Positions 9,601 to 18,447 are shown, counted from the first letter of the stretch. The stretch: 64,000 nt of DNA from an uncultured Acidobacteriaceae bacterium (GCA_903904755.1 CAIVDV010000009.1:62001-126000); one strand, 5' to 3'. Made by a program: numbers and translations. Notes: a model not told the origin generated them from the sequence alone.

Positions 9601-12600
9601 TACGAAGCCGGCGCAGTCCTCGAAAGCGAAGGCCAGCGCGAAGCAGCCCTCAGGGAGTACCTCTCCGGCGCACTCGCAGATACCCCCTCCGACGACTGCC
9701 GCCTGCGCCTCATGGCTCTCGCCAAACGCCGCGATGCCGGCCCCCTCATCGAGGCCGCCACCGGCACGCTCCTCACCAAAGGTCAACCCACCTCCTCAGC
9801 CATCGCCCTGCGCGTCGCCGTCCTCGATGCCACCGGGCACAAAACCCAACTGGAGCAGGAACTCCGCGCCGCAGTCGGAATTGCCTCAACCCTCGGACTC
9901 CTCGACCAGCTCAGCTCCGTCGCAGAGCAGCATGCCCTCGCCCCCGTCCAGGAGTTGGCACTCCGCCGCCAGATTGCCCTCACCACCGACCCGGCCCGCG
10001 CCCTAGACCTGCGTTATCAGTTGGTCAACAAACTCGCAGAGCGCAGCCGTGCCGATGCCTCCGCTGAAGTCGACGCAATCTACCGCGACCACGCCAAGGT
10101 GCTCGGCGTCATCCGCGCCACCGTCGACTACAACTGGGACCACCAGCGTCGCGACCAGGCAATCACCGTGCTCACCGCCGCAGCCGCTGCGGCCTATCCT
10201 GAGCTCGCCGCCAGCTTCCGCCTGGAAGCCGCGCGCAAGCTCACCGAACTCGGCGACACCGCCAAATCCAGCAAGCTCCTCCAAGCACTCCTGGCCGAAA
10301 AGCCCCTGGACCCCGCCTACGAAGCAGCTATGCAGGAGAACCTCGCCAAGGCAGACGACACCGCCGGCCTCCAGGCCTTCAACCAGTCTCAAATGGACAA
10401 GGTCCGCCAGGCCTCGCTCGACAAGGACGAAAAAACCACCCGCATAGCCCAACTGCGCCGAGGCATTATCACCGCGGCAACAAAACTGAAAAAGCCTGAG
10501 GAGGCCACCGACCAGTACATCGAGTTGGCCAAGGCCTACTCCGACGATGCTGGCCTCGAGCAGGAAGCCGCCCTCTACGCCCTCGACCACGGCACCCGCG
10601 ACCGTCTCTTCGCTTACTTCCGCAAGGCCGTCGCCGATTCGCCCCGCGACGCCCGCTGGCCCATCGTTGTCGCTCGCATGGCTACTGCGGCCGAAGACTA
10701 TCCCATGGCCGTCGACTACTACGCCAAAGCCATCCTCCTCCGTCCCGAGCGCCGCGAGCTCGTCGAGGCCCAGGCTGACCTCTACGTGCGCCTCCATCGC
10801 CTCGACGAGGCCGTCGCCGACTACCAGAAGCTCTACACCCTCAGCTACAAAGACCCCGCCTGGATGGAGAAGACTGCCGAAGTCCGCGCCCGCCAGGGCC
10901 GCACCGCAGATGCCGTGGCAGCACTGGAAATCGCCTGGATTGCCGGCCGCAAACCTGACGCCGGCCGCTGCTTCACAGTCGCCCAGAAGCTCGAAGCCTG
11001 GGGCCTCCTCGACGATGCCCGCAAGTACGCTGAGCAGGGCCTGTCCCTCGCCGGCGATGACCTCCTCGTGGACGGCACCGACCAGCAGGGCGCGGCAGTC
11101 TACGCCCGCATACTCGCCCGCCAGCGCCAGGCCGACGCAGCCTTTACCCGCCTCGCCCAGGCACGCGAAAAGGCCGCCACACTCACCGTCTCCGTCGTGG
11201 CCCAGCAGGTCCAAAAGGAAGGTGCCGGCGCAGTCACCGACCAGGAATGGCGGCAACAGCGCATCTACCAGCGCGAGCAGGCTGCCACCGGCGGCTTTGC
11301 TCGTGCACTGGCGGCAATCGGCTCAGTCGCTGGCGAGTTCTACACCCCCGAAGAGAAAGCCCAGTTCGCCGGCTGGCTCGCCGGCAAGCGCGGCAACTCC
11401 GGCCTTGAGGAGCTCGGAACCGTCTACCTCCCCACCGCCAAGGCAGCCGGTCTCGAAGACCTCGTCGCCGAATGGGGCTGGGAGCGCATCGCCAACAGCG
11501 ACGACGCCCGCCACAGCGAGCTCAGCGCCTGGATCAGCTCCCAGGAGAACCGCGGACTCGCAGCCGAAGCCGCCGCCCAGATCGAAAAACTCGCGGGAAC
11601 CATCAAGAAAATCGATGACAAGCGCAGCCTCTGGCAGACAGCAACCGGTTTGTATGCCAAACTCGGCAACCGTGCCGGCGAGCTCCGGACCCTGCAGGCC
11701 CTTGTCACCAGCGCAGGCGGCAACGGCACCCAGGACCGCTACTACGCCCTCCTCCTCGCCCAGCGCCCACAGGCCATGGTCGCTGAAGCCCGAAACGACG
11801 CAGGCGCGCAATACCTCGTAGCCCACGGCACCCCCGACCAGGCCCAGGCCGGCGTCGCCACCCGTGCCCAGCGCCTCCAGCCAATCTGGAAGAGCGCCTA
11901 CACCGCCCTCACCGGCCTCTACATGCGCCAGTCCGGGCCGGAGATTGGCCAGGCCTTCGCCGCAACCCTTGGCGACGCCACCATCGGCGACCGCGTTGAC
12001 CATCCCGTCAACCGCGAGCAGCAACTCGCCGGCGAAACCTGGTTCTACTACGCCGCCCGCTACGCCGCCTGGCTCGACGCCGACAAGGACCCCCGCGGAG
12101 ACGACTACCGCGAGGCCGAACTTGAGCAAACGCCCGAAAGCGCCCAGGCCTACCGTCTCCTCGCCGACCATGAACAGGAACTCGGCCGCACCGACGCCGC
12201 CCTAGCCGACTATCAGGACTCCCTCGAGCTCCACCCCGACCAGCCCGCCGTCGTCGACGCCATGGCAACAATCCACTGGCAGGCCGGCAGGCAGCCCGAG
12301 GCCCTGCAGGAGTGGACCCACGCCGTGGAATTGCTCGCCGCGGAAATCGACGCCCGCCACGTCCCCGAAACCTTCTGGGGAGACTTTTCCCAGGTCGTCG
12401 CCAGCCTGGCCGCCAAGCGGCAATATGCGACAATCCGCCCCGGAATCGACGGCCTCCTCCACACCTACATCGCCCGTAACGGCGAGTACATGACCGACTC
12501 GCTCCTCGAGGCCGCCTACCACGCCGAAGGCGACAGCCTTGCCTGGGTACTCACCGCAGCGGGCTGGGCCAAAGAGCCCTCCGTCGTCCTCGATGCAATC

Positions 12601-14040
12601 CCCACCTCCGAAACCTACGGTGGCCATCCCTGGCTCAAGAAGCAAGATGTAATAGGCCTGCGGCGCCGCATCCTGGAGCTGGCCGAAGCGCAGCCCGCCG
12701 ACAACCCTGAAATCACCGGCTATGCTGTCAACTCCGCCCGCCGCAACCTGGTGGAGTCGCTCGAAGACGCGAAAGACTACACCGGAGCCCGCCAGGTCAT
12801 GGCCGCGCTCAAGCCCGGCGAACGCAACAGCAGCGAGTGGCTGGGCCTCTGGCTTGCCGCTCAGGAGTCCGACGGACGCCTCGACCAAACCCTCTCCGCC
12901 TGGAAAGCTGGTGCTCCCGACGCCCCCGACGCCACAACCCTCCGCCAGCGACGCGGCAGCCTCACCGAAAAAGGTAGCCGCGCAGTCATGCGCTTCGTCT
13001 ACGAGCAAGCCATCGGCAATCGCGAACTCACTGAGGTCAACTTCCTCGGCCTCGCCGATATTCGCCTCACCGAAGGCGACCCCGCGGGAGCCATGGAACT
13101 CCTGCGCCGCATGACCCTCGTCGCCGGCGACCCCTGGACCGAGAGCGACGCAGCCGCGGCAGTCCTCGAAAAGCACCAGCGCTGGGCTGAGGCAGTCGGC
13201 TTCCTCAAGCCCCTCGCCGAGGCCTCCCCCTGGAAAGCCACCTACCGCCTTCGCCTGGCAAAGGCGATGCTCGGCGTAACTCCCGCCGCGCCCGACGCCG
13301 TCGCCATGCTCGCCATCGTCGCTGCCGATCCCAACGCCGGCTATGACACCCGCCTCTCCGCAGCCTCCGCCCTCCACGGCCTGCCCACAACCACCACCCC
13401 CGGCAGCGCCGAACTTGCCCTCGTTGAAAGCGCCGGATGCCCCTCCGCCGACGCCGCCGCCAAGCCCTTCTTCACCGTCGCGCGCGAGACTGCGGCCGCC
13501 TGTGCCGGCAAGCCCGCCGTCGCCGAAAAGCTCCTCCACGAGGCCCTGGCCAACCAGCCTGACGACCGCGCCTTGCGGCTCAAGTACGTCTGGGCCGCCT
13601 TCGATGCCGGCTCAGACTCCCGCGCCCTCATCGCCGCCGAGCCCTTCCTCGACTCCTTCGAAGGTTACAGCTACATGCGCTACCGCAGCGCCTCGGCAGC
13701 CGGCGAAGACGACAACGGCGAGCCCGTCACCCTGCTCCAGCCCGCCGACAAACTCAAGCTCTACCAACTCGCCGAAAAGACCCGCGAAAAACGCCTGGAA
13801 CCCTCCGAAGCCCTCTCCCTCGTCAAATCCGCGAAGGAGTTCGTCAAGGACCCCCGCCAGCTCGCCGCCTTTGACGAAATCCAGAAGCGCCTCCAACTCG
13901 ACGCCGACCGCGAATCTGAAAACGCCGCCCGCGCACCCACCATCCACAACGACCTCGTCCAGGACCACGTAGTCGAGCCGCGTATCCTGCCGGGAATGTC
14001 CTTTGTCCGCCGCGTCAAGGCCGATGAGGAGGGAGACTGA
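6655..14040 (+). CDS. Giant membrane-anchored tetratricopeptide-repeat protein
   Basis: 2461 residues from ATG 6655, which has GGAGGTG seven bases upstream. One hydrophobic helix at about residues 20-38 (AAGVTAAVVLAAPWLI) anchors the N-terminus. Almost all the rest is alpha-helical, Ala/Leu-rich solenoid with many degenerate TPR units (for example YYAKAILLRPERRELVEAQA, LYVRLHRLDEAVADYQKLY). I saw no catalytic motif and no thioester CxEQ of alpha-2-macroglobulins. Such solenoids act as scaffolds for multiprotein complexes. The position between a MIDAS-containing protein and peptidoglycan-type proteins suggests it organises them in the periplasm. No frameshift is apparent across 7.4 kb. The start overlaps the previous gene and the stop overlaps the next ATG (TGATG), implying translational coupling. 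Confidence 0.85.
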   Translation: MFFPERNPEVAAKQPAILRGLAAAGVTAAVVLAAPWLISGTVRGAASSLGHLWPTILGSRAITVGSGHGFARWVENLEAGSAAEKAIFRLMTLPGGQVLFRRPAAESIPALGQTGSDDASLYSLRALEEENGQNFDAAEKDWKTWAAKAADKPAAYLDLADFYQRRLRPADELAALEAIGASPVAADEKRVAPEDQRAWKAWARTLTVVDDYALGRAVKEREYAAWSARYPQDPRLYQQQLGFQLEGRQFDKAAQIIAQYRKAFPGDEVYPVEAEAQLATAKGTAADGLAVYERSFRPDWPADLVNAYLGAVSASGGERAMADRLRAKLAADGNDWQNAVRLFDLEQHRGQLEAAKAVLSSYRERKDASGATWTPEELGTFSQLYEGVSDYPEAARFYYAQAADEKHPDSQQRGIAGLARILLAAPEQPLRLGAANLAMYKSIARMDRGPGYLNGILSLWLNTQGPDGEFASENQTAQPYFRRARAAELVADLDKRFPASTDRPALHLALMHAYQVYGENDAVIREGEGYLAQFPKDPQRITGAMELADAYVRTGQTQKEFALYQQLLKELAAAADGVPLGDGFSGSRHPGEVRRTIAQPTNAVAVFTQQQEDPNPESQIASSIANSASYQQVLDRYLSRLVSLQRLPDALAVLKGELDRNPQDPGLYQRLADFFEQNALNAHVEEVYQKAIDHFQETGWYARLARFYLRSKRKAEYGDLTKKVTGIFAGTELEDYLKDAPAPDASMGAEVSRFALTRFPHNLTFVRRLLNTSTKNGVTDAEREQLLWAHWAEATDLRNDLLQRLSCTGKLASTLASLNSEAPEISKGDWAGLTKRNPAAGRLWVEANLWQSHYEQAVDEAGELARAYPADGTVTDEATSLYRSFAYFHPEDTDKAAATAQLLVNANPADLDRMARVGDIYADRERMAEAGPWFAKMAKARPGVANGYLQAATVYWDYFDFPAALAQLQAGREKLAQPTLYAYEAGAVLESEGQREAALREYLSGALADTPSDDCRLRLMALAKRRDAGPLIEAATGTLLTKGQPTSSAIALRVAVLDATGHKTQLEQELRAAVGIASTLGLLDQLSSVAEQHALAPVQELALRRQIALTTDPARALDLRYQLVNKLAERSRADASAEVDAIYRDHAKVLGVIRATVDYNWDHQRRDQAITVLTAAAAAAYPELAASFRLEAARKLTELGDTAKSSKLLQALLAEKPLDPAYEAAMQENLAKADDTAGLQAFNQSQMDKVRQASLDKDEKTTRIAQLRRGIITAATKLKKPEEATDQYIELAKAYSDDAGLEQEAALYALDHGTRDRLFAYFRKAVADSPRDARWPIVVARMATAAEDYPMAVDYYAKAILLRPERRELVEAQADLYVRLHRLDEAVADYQKLYTLSYKDPAWMEKTAEVRARQGRTADAVAALEIAWIAGRKPDAGRCFTVAQKLEAWGLLDDARKYAEQGLSLAGDDLLVDGTDQQGAAVYARILARQRQADAAFTRLAQAREKAATLTVSVVAQQVQKEGAGAVTDQEWRQQRIYQREQAATGGFARALAAIGSVAGEFYTPEEKAQFAGWLAGKRGNSGLEELGTVYLPTAKAAGLEDLVAEWGWERIANSDDARHSELSAWISSQENRGLAAEAAAQIEKLAGTIKKIDDKRSLWQTATGLYAKLGNRAGELRTLQALVTSAGGNGTQDRYYALLLAQRPQAMVAEARNDAGAQYLVAHGTPDQAQAGVATRAQRLQPIWKSAYTALTGLYMRQSGPEIGQAFAATLGDATIGDRVDHPVNREQQLAGETWFYYAARYAAWLDADKDPRGDDYREAELEQTPESAQAYRLLADHEQELGRTDAALADYQDSLELHPDQPAVVDAMATIHWQAGRQPEALQEWTHAVELLAAEIDARHVPETFWGDFSQVVASLAAKRQYATIRPGIDGLLHTYIARNGEYMTDSLLEAAYHAEGDSLAWVLTAAGWAKEPSVVLDAIPTSETYGGHPWLKKQDVIGLRRRILELAEAQPADNPEITGYAVNSARRNLVESLEDAKDYTGARQVMAALKPGERNSSEWLGLWLAAQESDGRLDQTLSAWKAGAPDAPDATTLRQRRGSLTEKGSRAVMRFVYEQAIGNRELTEVNFLGLADIRLTEGDPAGAMELLRRMTLVAGDPWTESDAAAAVLEKHQRWAEAVGFLKPLAEASPWKATYRLRLAKAMLGVTPAAPDAVAMLAIVAADPNAGYDTRLSAASALHGLPTTTTPGSAELALVESAGCPSADAAAKPFFTVARETAAACAGKPAVAEKLLHEALANQPDDRALRLKYVWAAFDAGSDSRALIAAEPFLDSFEGYSYMRYRSASAAGEDDNGEPVTLLQPADKLKLYQLAEKTREKRLEPSEALSLVKSAKEFVKDPRQLAAFDEIQKRLQLDADRESENAARAPTIHNDLVQDHVVEPRILPGMSFVRRVKADEEGD

Positions 14041-15791
14041 TGCCAATGCAACCCAAATTCAACCGGATGCGAAATTGGCTCGCGGTAGCCCTCGGCGCCT
14101 GCCTCGTCAGCGGCGTCTACGCGGCCGTCGAGCTCAACGCGCCCATGACCGCCCTGCTGCCCGCTCTCATGCCGCAGGGCGCGCTCCTCTACGTGGAAAC
14201 CCCCGACCTGCACGCCCTCCTCGGCGAGTGGAACCAGAGCGCCGAGCAGAAAGCCTGGCTCATGGGGGCAAATTACCAGGCCTTCAGCCGCTCCCGCCTC
14301 TTCGGCCGCCTCAGCCAGGCGCAGGACGAGTTCTCCAACACCGCCGGCCTCCCCGCCGACAGCTCCCTCCTCTCGACCGTATCAGGCCGCGAAAGCGCCC
14401 TCGCCGTCTACGACATCGGCAACCTGGAGTTTGTCTTCGTCACTCGCATGGACGAGGCAACCCTCGCCTCCTCTCCGCTCTGGCAGCTGCGCGGCAAATT
14501 TGAAGAGCGTAAGGCCGGCGAAACCACCTTCTACACCCGCAAGGACGAGCAGTCCGGCCGTGTCGCCAGCTTCGGCGCTGCCAAAGGCTGGCTCGTCATC
14601 GCCACCCGCGAAGACCTCACCGCCAGCGTACTCGGGCGAGTCAACGGCGCGGAAGACCGCACCCTCACCGAAGAGCCCTGGTACGCCGCCCTCGGCCATC
14701 TCGCCACCAGCCAGCCCGAGCTGCGGATGGCCCTCAATCTCGAAAAAATCGTCCCCTCCCCCTACTTCCGCAGCTACTGGATCCAGCGCAACATCACCGA
14801 AATGAAGCAGTACTCCGCAGCCGAAAGCGACCTCTACCGCGAATCCGGCCTCTTCCGCGAAGAGCGCCTGCTCATCCGCAAAGCCGCGGAAGAAACGCCC
14901 GGCCCGCAGCCCGTCACCATCGGTGACCTCGCCCAGATGCGCGGCACAATCCCCGAAGATGCAACCTTTGTCCAGGGCCAGGCCGCCCCCACCCCTGAGG
15001 CCGTCCTCGCTGCCCTGCGCGACGATGTTCTGGAACGCAAACCCGAGGGCTGGAGCAGCGGCAACACCACCGCTCCTCACGCAGCGGGGATGGATGGCAA
15101 CGTGGGCGCCGGAGAAATGGAAACCAAAATCGACGACGCCCCCAAAGTCACCGTCGCGCCCGATTCCTGGCTGGCAATCAGGCAGACTCTCGCCGCAGCC
15201 GCCCCCACCGCCCTGGTCGAGGTCTTCGAAGACCGCCCGCCCGTGGCCGATGGAGTTTTCGTCCGCCTCGATGCCGGCTGCGCCGTCATGAGTTCGCAAG
15301 CCTGGAACCTCCCCGCCGTCGAGGATGCCGTCGTGCATTCCCTCGGCGCAGGCATCACCGCTGGCGGCCTCGGCACTGGCTGGCAACAGCGCACCGGCGC
15401 CGGCGGCAGCTACCAGACCCTCACCGGCGCCGTGGGCCTGTATCTGGCCGTGCGCGACCGCATCCTCCTCGTCACCACCGACCCCACCCTCATGGAATCC
15501 ATGCTGGCCGGCCTCAAATCCGGCGCGGTCCGACCCACCGGCATCACCTATGCCGCCCGCTTCCGCCACTCCAAAGACGAGCAGGAAAACTACAAGCGCC
15601 TCTTCACCCGCCTCGACCGTGTCAGCCGGGGCGCTGCCAGCTCCGACAGCGATGAAGGCCAGCAACCCGCCTTCTTCAGCGGAAACATCGGCAGCCTCGA
15701 CCGCACCTTCGCCGCACTCACCGAGGAGCAGGTCGTCGAGCGCGACCAGGGCACCCGCGTAACCCAGACGGTGACCTACCGGTGGAAGTAG
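14040..15791 (+). CDS. Exported DUF3352/DUF2138-like protein of unknown function
   Basis: 583 residues. A signal sequence or anchor lies at about residues 13-29 (WLAVALGACLVSGVYAA). The early MPQGALLYVETPDLHALL segment and the later GWLVIATREDLTASVL and RILLVTTDPTLMESML segments resemble proteins of the DUF3352 type, where each half of a repeated fold ends with a 'who is larger' style beta strand; DUF2138 (E. coli YfaA, P. aeruginosa MagB) is the other candidate. I recognise no catalytic residues. It starts on the A of the previous TGA, and its end overlaps the next gene's possible GTG start. Family membership is a judgement from pattern, not a search. Confidence 0.7.
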   Translation: MPMQPKFNRMRNWLAVALGACLVSGVYAAVELNAPMTALLPALMPQGALLYVETPDLHALLGEWNQSAEQKAWLMGANYQAFSRSRLFGRLSQAQDEFSNTAGLPADSSLLSTVSGRESALAVYDIGNLEFVFVTRMDEATLASSPLWQLRGKFEERKAGETTFYTRKDEQSGRVASFGAAKGWLVIATREDLTASVLGRVNGAEDRTLTEEPWYAALGHLATSQPELRMALNLEKIVPSPYFRSYWIQRNITEMKQYSAAESDLYRESGLFREERLLIRKAAEETPGPQPVTIGDLAQMRGTIPEDATFVQGQAAPTPEAVLAALRDDVLERKPEGWSSGNTTAPHAAGMDGNVGAGEMETKIDDAPKVTVAPDSWLAIRQTLAAAAPTALVEVFEDRPPVADGVFVRLDAGCAVMSSQAWNLPAVEDAVVHSLGAGITAGGLGTGWQQRTGAGGSYQTLTGAVGLYLAVRDRILLVTTDPTLMESMLAGLKSGAVRPTGITYAARFRHSKDEQENYKRLFTRLDRVSRGAASSDSDEGQQPAFFSGNIGSLDRTFAALTEEQVVERDQGTRVTQTVTYRWK

Positions 15792-16660
15792 TGCTGGCGG
15801 CAAAAGGCCGCACCCCTCAATTCTGGAGAACGGCGCTCTTCGCCTGCCTGGCGCTCGCCGCTCTCCTCATCCCCGCCGCTCACGCACAGGCCACTCTCTT
15901 TGCCCAGGGCGCAGCCGCCCGTCTGGAATCCCGTTTCGGTAGCCGCCCTCTCAGTTGGATCCTCCTCGATGCGACCGGCAAGCCCATCCTCCAGCACTGG
16001 CTCGACCCCAACAAACCAGTACCGCCGGGTTCCCTTGCCAAGCCCTTTACCGCCCTCGCCTGGGCTGACCAGCACCAGGGCGCATTTCCTCAACTCGTGT
16101 GCCACGGCGCAAAAGGCCGCTGCTGGCTGCCCCGTGGCCACGACCGCCTGGGCCTCGAAGAAGCACTCGCCCAAAGCTGCAACGACTACTTCCTCGGCCT
16201 CGCGAACGGCCTCGATGCGTCCCGGGCACGCACCTTCGTCCAGCAATTCGGCCTCGCCGGCCCCGCACAGGGCGCCACCCCCGAGGCCTGGGTCGGGCTC
16301 ACTCCCGATTGGCAGGAACGCCCCGAAACCCTCGCCCGCGCCTTCTGGCAACTCAGCCAGCAGCACGATTCCGTAGCCGCCCAGGTCCTCGCCGGCATGG
16401 CCGCCTCTGCCGCCCACGGCACCGCCCGCGCCATCGACTCAGCTCTCGCCCCCGGCGCAGCCCTCGCCAAAACCGGCACCGCGGCCTGCACCCATACCCC
16501 CCGAGGCCCAGCCGACGGCTTCGTCGTGGTCCTCTACCCGGCAGAAGCACCCCGTCTCCTCCTCCTCGTCCGGGCACACGGCAAAACCGGCGCTGCCACC
16601 GCCGCAATTGCCGCAGAAATGCTGCGCTCCCTCGATCTCGCCCCCGGAGCCAAACCATGA
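15782..16660 (+). CDS. Small exported penicillin-binding/transpeptidase-fold protein
   Basis: 292 residues if the GTG at 15782 is used; GTG 15791, overlapping the previous TAG, is an equally good start. A signal peptide ends near PAAHA-QATL. All three motifs of the serine penicillin-recognising fold are present in the right order: S84-L-A-K87 (PGSLAKPFTALAW), S132-C-N134 (AQSCNDYF) and K230-T-G (LAKTGTAAC). So it should acylate on Ser84 with beta-lactam-like or D-Ala-D-Ala-like substrates. It is short for a PBP and has no N-terminal pedestal domain, as in DUF2300-type (YfaQ/MagC) and class-D-like proteins. Extra cysteines (VCHGAKGRCW, SCN, AACTH) may form disulphides. It shares an ATGA overlap with the SpoIID-like gene. 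Confidence 0.82.
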   Translation: MEVVLAAKGRTPQFWRTALFACLALAALLIPAAHAQATLFAQGAAARLESRFGSRPLSWILLDATGKPILQHWLDPNKPVPPGSLAKPFTALAWADQHQGAFPQLVCHGAKGRCWLPRGHDRLGLEEALAQSCNDYFLGLANGLDASRARTFVQQFGLAGPAQGATPEAWVGLTPDWQERPETLARAFWQLSQQHDSVAAQVLAGMAASAAHGTARAIDSALAPGAALAKTGTAACTHTPRGPADGFVVVLYPAEAPRLLLLVRAHGKTGAATAAIAAEMLRSLDLAPGAKP

Positions 16661-17688
16661 AGCGGTCGGCAATCGCGTTGGCCCTCGCGGCCTCAGCGGC
16701 CAGCCTTTTCGCCCAGGTGCCGCCCACAGTCAAGGTCAGCGTCCTCGGCCTCTTCCACCCCGCCGTACTCGTAATCGAGCCCGACAACCAGCCCGTCCTC
16801 GCAACCAGCGGCGAAACTCAGGTCCTCCTCTCTCATGAACCGGGCGCGCAACGCCTCGAGCTCCGGGCCGCCACAATCACCCCAGCCGCAACCTGGACCT
16901 TCGCCGCCCGCGACGGCGGGCCGGTCAACTTCGCCGTCACTGTCCCCGGCAAAATCCACCGCGTCTACCGCGGCGTCCTCAACATCACCGCCCAGGCCGG
17001 CATCCTCACCGCCGTCGTCACCATGGACCGCGAAACCGCTGTCGCCAGCATCGTCGCCGCTGAAATGCCCCCCGGCACGCCGCTCGAAGCCCTCAAGGCC
17101 CAGGCCGTCGCCGCACGCTCCTATCTCTCCGCCGGCCCCCGCCACACCGCCGACGCCTTCGACTTCTGCGACACCACCCACTGCCAGTTCCTCCGCTCGC
17201 CCCCTGCCCCAGCCACCGCCGCCTCCCGTGCGGCTTCCGAAACCCGCGGCCTCGTCCTCCGCTACAACAACCAGACAATCGCCGCCATGTACGCCAGCCG
17301 CTGCGGTGGCCACACCCACAGCCTGCGCGAGGTCGGCCTCGAGCCGGATTCCGCTGGCCAGGGCTACCCCTACTACGGTGTCGTCTGCCGCGCCTGCCGC
17401 CGCCATCCCCAGCCCTGGACAAGCGACGTCGCCGGGCCAAAACCGGTACCCGGCAGCGAGCGCCGCCGCATCGCCGAAGTCCGCCAGTGGGGCTGGGGCG
17501 CTCTGCCCGGCTCCACCTTCACCGCCACCAAAGACGGCGACTCCTGGCAGGTCACCGGACTCGCCGTCGGCCATGGCCTCGGCCTCTGCCAGTTCGGCGC
17601 CTCCGAAATGGCCCGCGAAGGCGCAACCTTCCGCGCAATCCTCCGCCACTACTATCCCAATGCCGAGGTTAGTCAGGCACCGAGGTGA
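16657..17688 (+). CDS. SpoIID/LytB-domain protein, probable peptidoglycan lytic transglycosylase
   Basis: 343 residues from ATG 16657, overlapping the previous stop (ATGA). A signal peptide ends near SASAASLFAQ. The SpoIID domain is clear: the catalytic glutamate E136 sits in IVAAEMPPGTPLEALKAQ, followed by AVAARSYLSAG, then SRCGGHTHSL and a C-x2-C segment (VVCRACRRHP) that in SpoIID proteins contributes to metal binding, and GHGLGLCQFGASEMA near the end. SpoIID enzymes cleave glycan strands lacking stem peptides. In endospore formers this drives engulfment; in a non-sporulating phylum the role must be different, probably wall remodelling with the adjacent transpeptidase-fold protein. Last gene of the cluster. 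Confidence 0.9.
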   Translation: MKRSAIALALAASAASLFAQVPPTVKVSVLGLFHPAVLVIEPDNQPVLATSGETQVLLSHEPGAQRLELRAATITPAATWTFAARDGGPVNFAVTVPGKIHRVYRGVLNITAQAGILTAVVTMDRETAVASIVAAEMPPGTPLEALKAQAVAARSYLSAGPRHTADAFDFCDTTHCQFLRSPPAPATAASRAASETRGLVLRYNNQTIAAMYASRCGGHTHSLREVGLEPDSAGQGYPYYGVVCRACRRHPQPWTSDVAGPKPVPGSERRRIAEVRQWGWGALPGSTFTATKDGDSWQVTGLAVGHGLGLCQFGASEMAREGATFRAILRHYYPNAEVSQAPR

Positions 17689-17895
17689 CCGCTGCTTACC
17701 CCTGCCAACTGCCGGCAACTTCCTGTCATAGCCCTCTCCTCAACCCGCGTTTCCCGCACAAGCACGCTCAGTGAGTGCGAAGTTTAGGTCTTGGTGCGCT
17801 ATCAGGTTGAGCGCCGACGAAACAGCGAGCCGGGACGGCTGCGGTTTGCATCGATTTCCTTGGGAGCCCGGGATATCCGGCTGGGATACACGCGG

Positions 17896-18447
17896 TTACC
17901 GCCAGTGCCGGTGGAGAATCGCTTCATATTCCCGAACTGGAGGTGTTACCAAGCTGGGAATCTTGGCCGCATCATCCCAATACCGAAGCTGAATCGCAGC
18001 CTCAAAGTGGGGATTGGCGGCAAATTCCGCTGCTTCCTCGCTCGCCATCGGTCCGCCCTGCAGCCTGAGGCTGAGCGCGGATGCCGCAGAAAGCCCGGCG
18101 AGATATTCCGGCTCAACCCGGCACAGGTACCGCTTGGCCGCGACGTGCAGGCGGATGGGCTCGGTAACGGCGGGTGCAAGGTGCTCCCCCAAAAGCGCGA
18201 CCGCCAGCTCCTCGTGGCGGGTGTCAACGCCATGCTCGGCGGCGTCTTCCCCTGCGGTGTGCAGCAGGTGGCCGATATCGTGCAACAGGGCAGCAAGAAC
18301 AAGCGGCTCAGGGTGGCCGCCCTGGGCTGCAAAATGCGCAGCTTGCAGGCTGTGTTCCAGAACCGTCACCGGCTCGCCGAAGTAGGCTTCGCCCCCGCCG
18401 GATTCGAGCAGAATAAGCAGTTCGTCCACAGTGGCAATCGTTGTCAT
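17896..18447 (-). CDS. phnZ: PhnZ-type HD-domain mixed-valence diiron oxygenase, phosphonate breakdown
   Basis: 183 residues starting at ATG 18447, which overlaps the antiporter stop (ATGA). PhnZ converts 2-amino-1-hydroxyethylphosphonate to glycine and phosphate with O2. From memory of the marine PhnZ sequence, the whole active-site set is conserved with a two- to three-residue offset: Y22, E25, H32 (LEHSLQAAHFA), the HD pair H56-D57 (AALLHDIGH), H60, H78, H101 and K105 (HVAAKRY) and D158 (YWDD). The block LQGGPM is also shared. This places it in the phosphonate-associated HDIG family rather than among general HD phosphohydrolases. Its usual partner PhnY is not in the window, so the exact substrate is uncertain. 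Confidence 0.85.
   Translation of the reverse strand: MTTIATVDELLILLESGGGEAYFGEPVTVLEHSLQAAHFAAQGGHPEPLVLAALLHDIGHLLHTAGEDAAEHGVDTRHEELAVALLGEHLAPAVTEPIRLHVAAKRYLCRVEPEYLAGLSAASALSLRLQGGPMASEEAAEFAANPHFEAAIQLRYWDDAAKIPSLVTPPVREYEAILHRHWR

Noticed and set aside
6655-14040. Whether the giant protein is an alpha-2-macroglobulin
   Set aside because: No CxEQ thioester and no macroglobulin beta-domain pattern; the sequence is helical TPR-type throughout.
17689-17895. Gap between the convergent SpoIID-like and PhnZ-like genes
   Set aside because: It was checked for a terminator, RNA gene or small gene. Only an imperfect GGGATATCCGG-type palindrome was seen, too weak to call.
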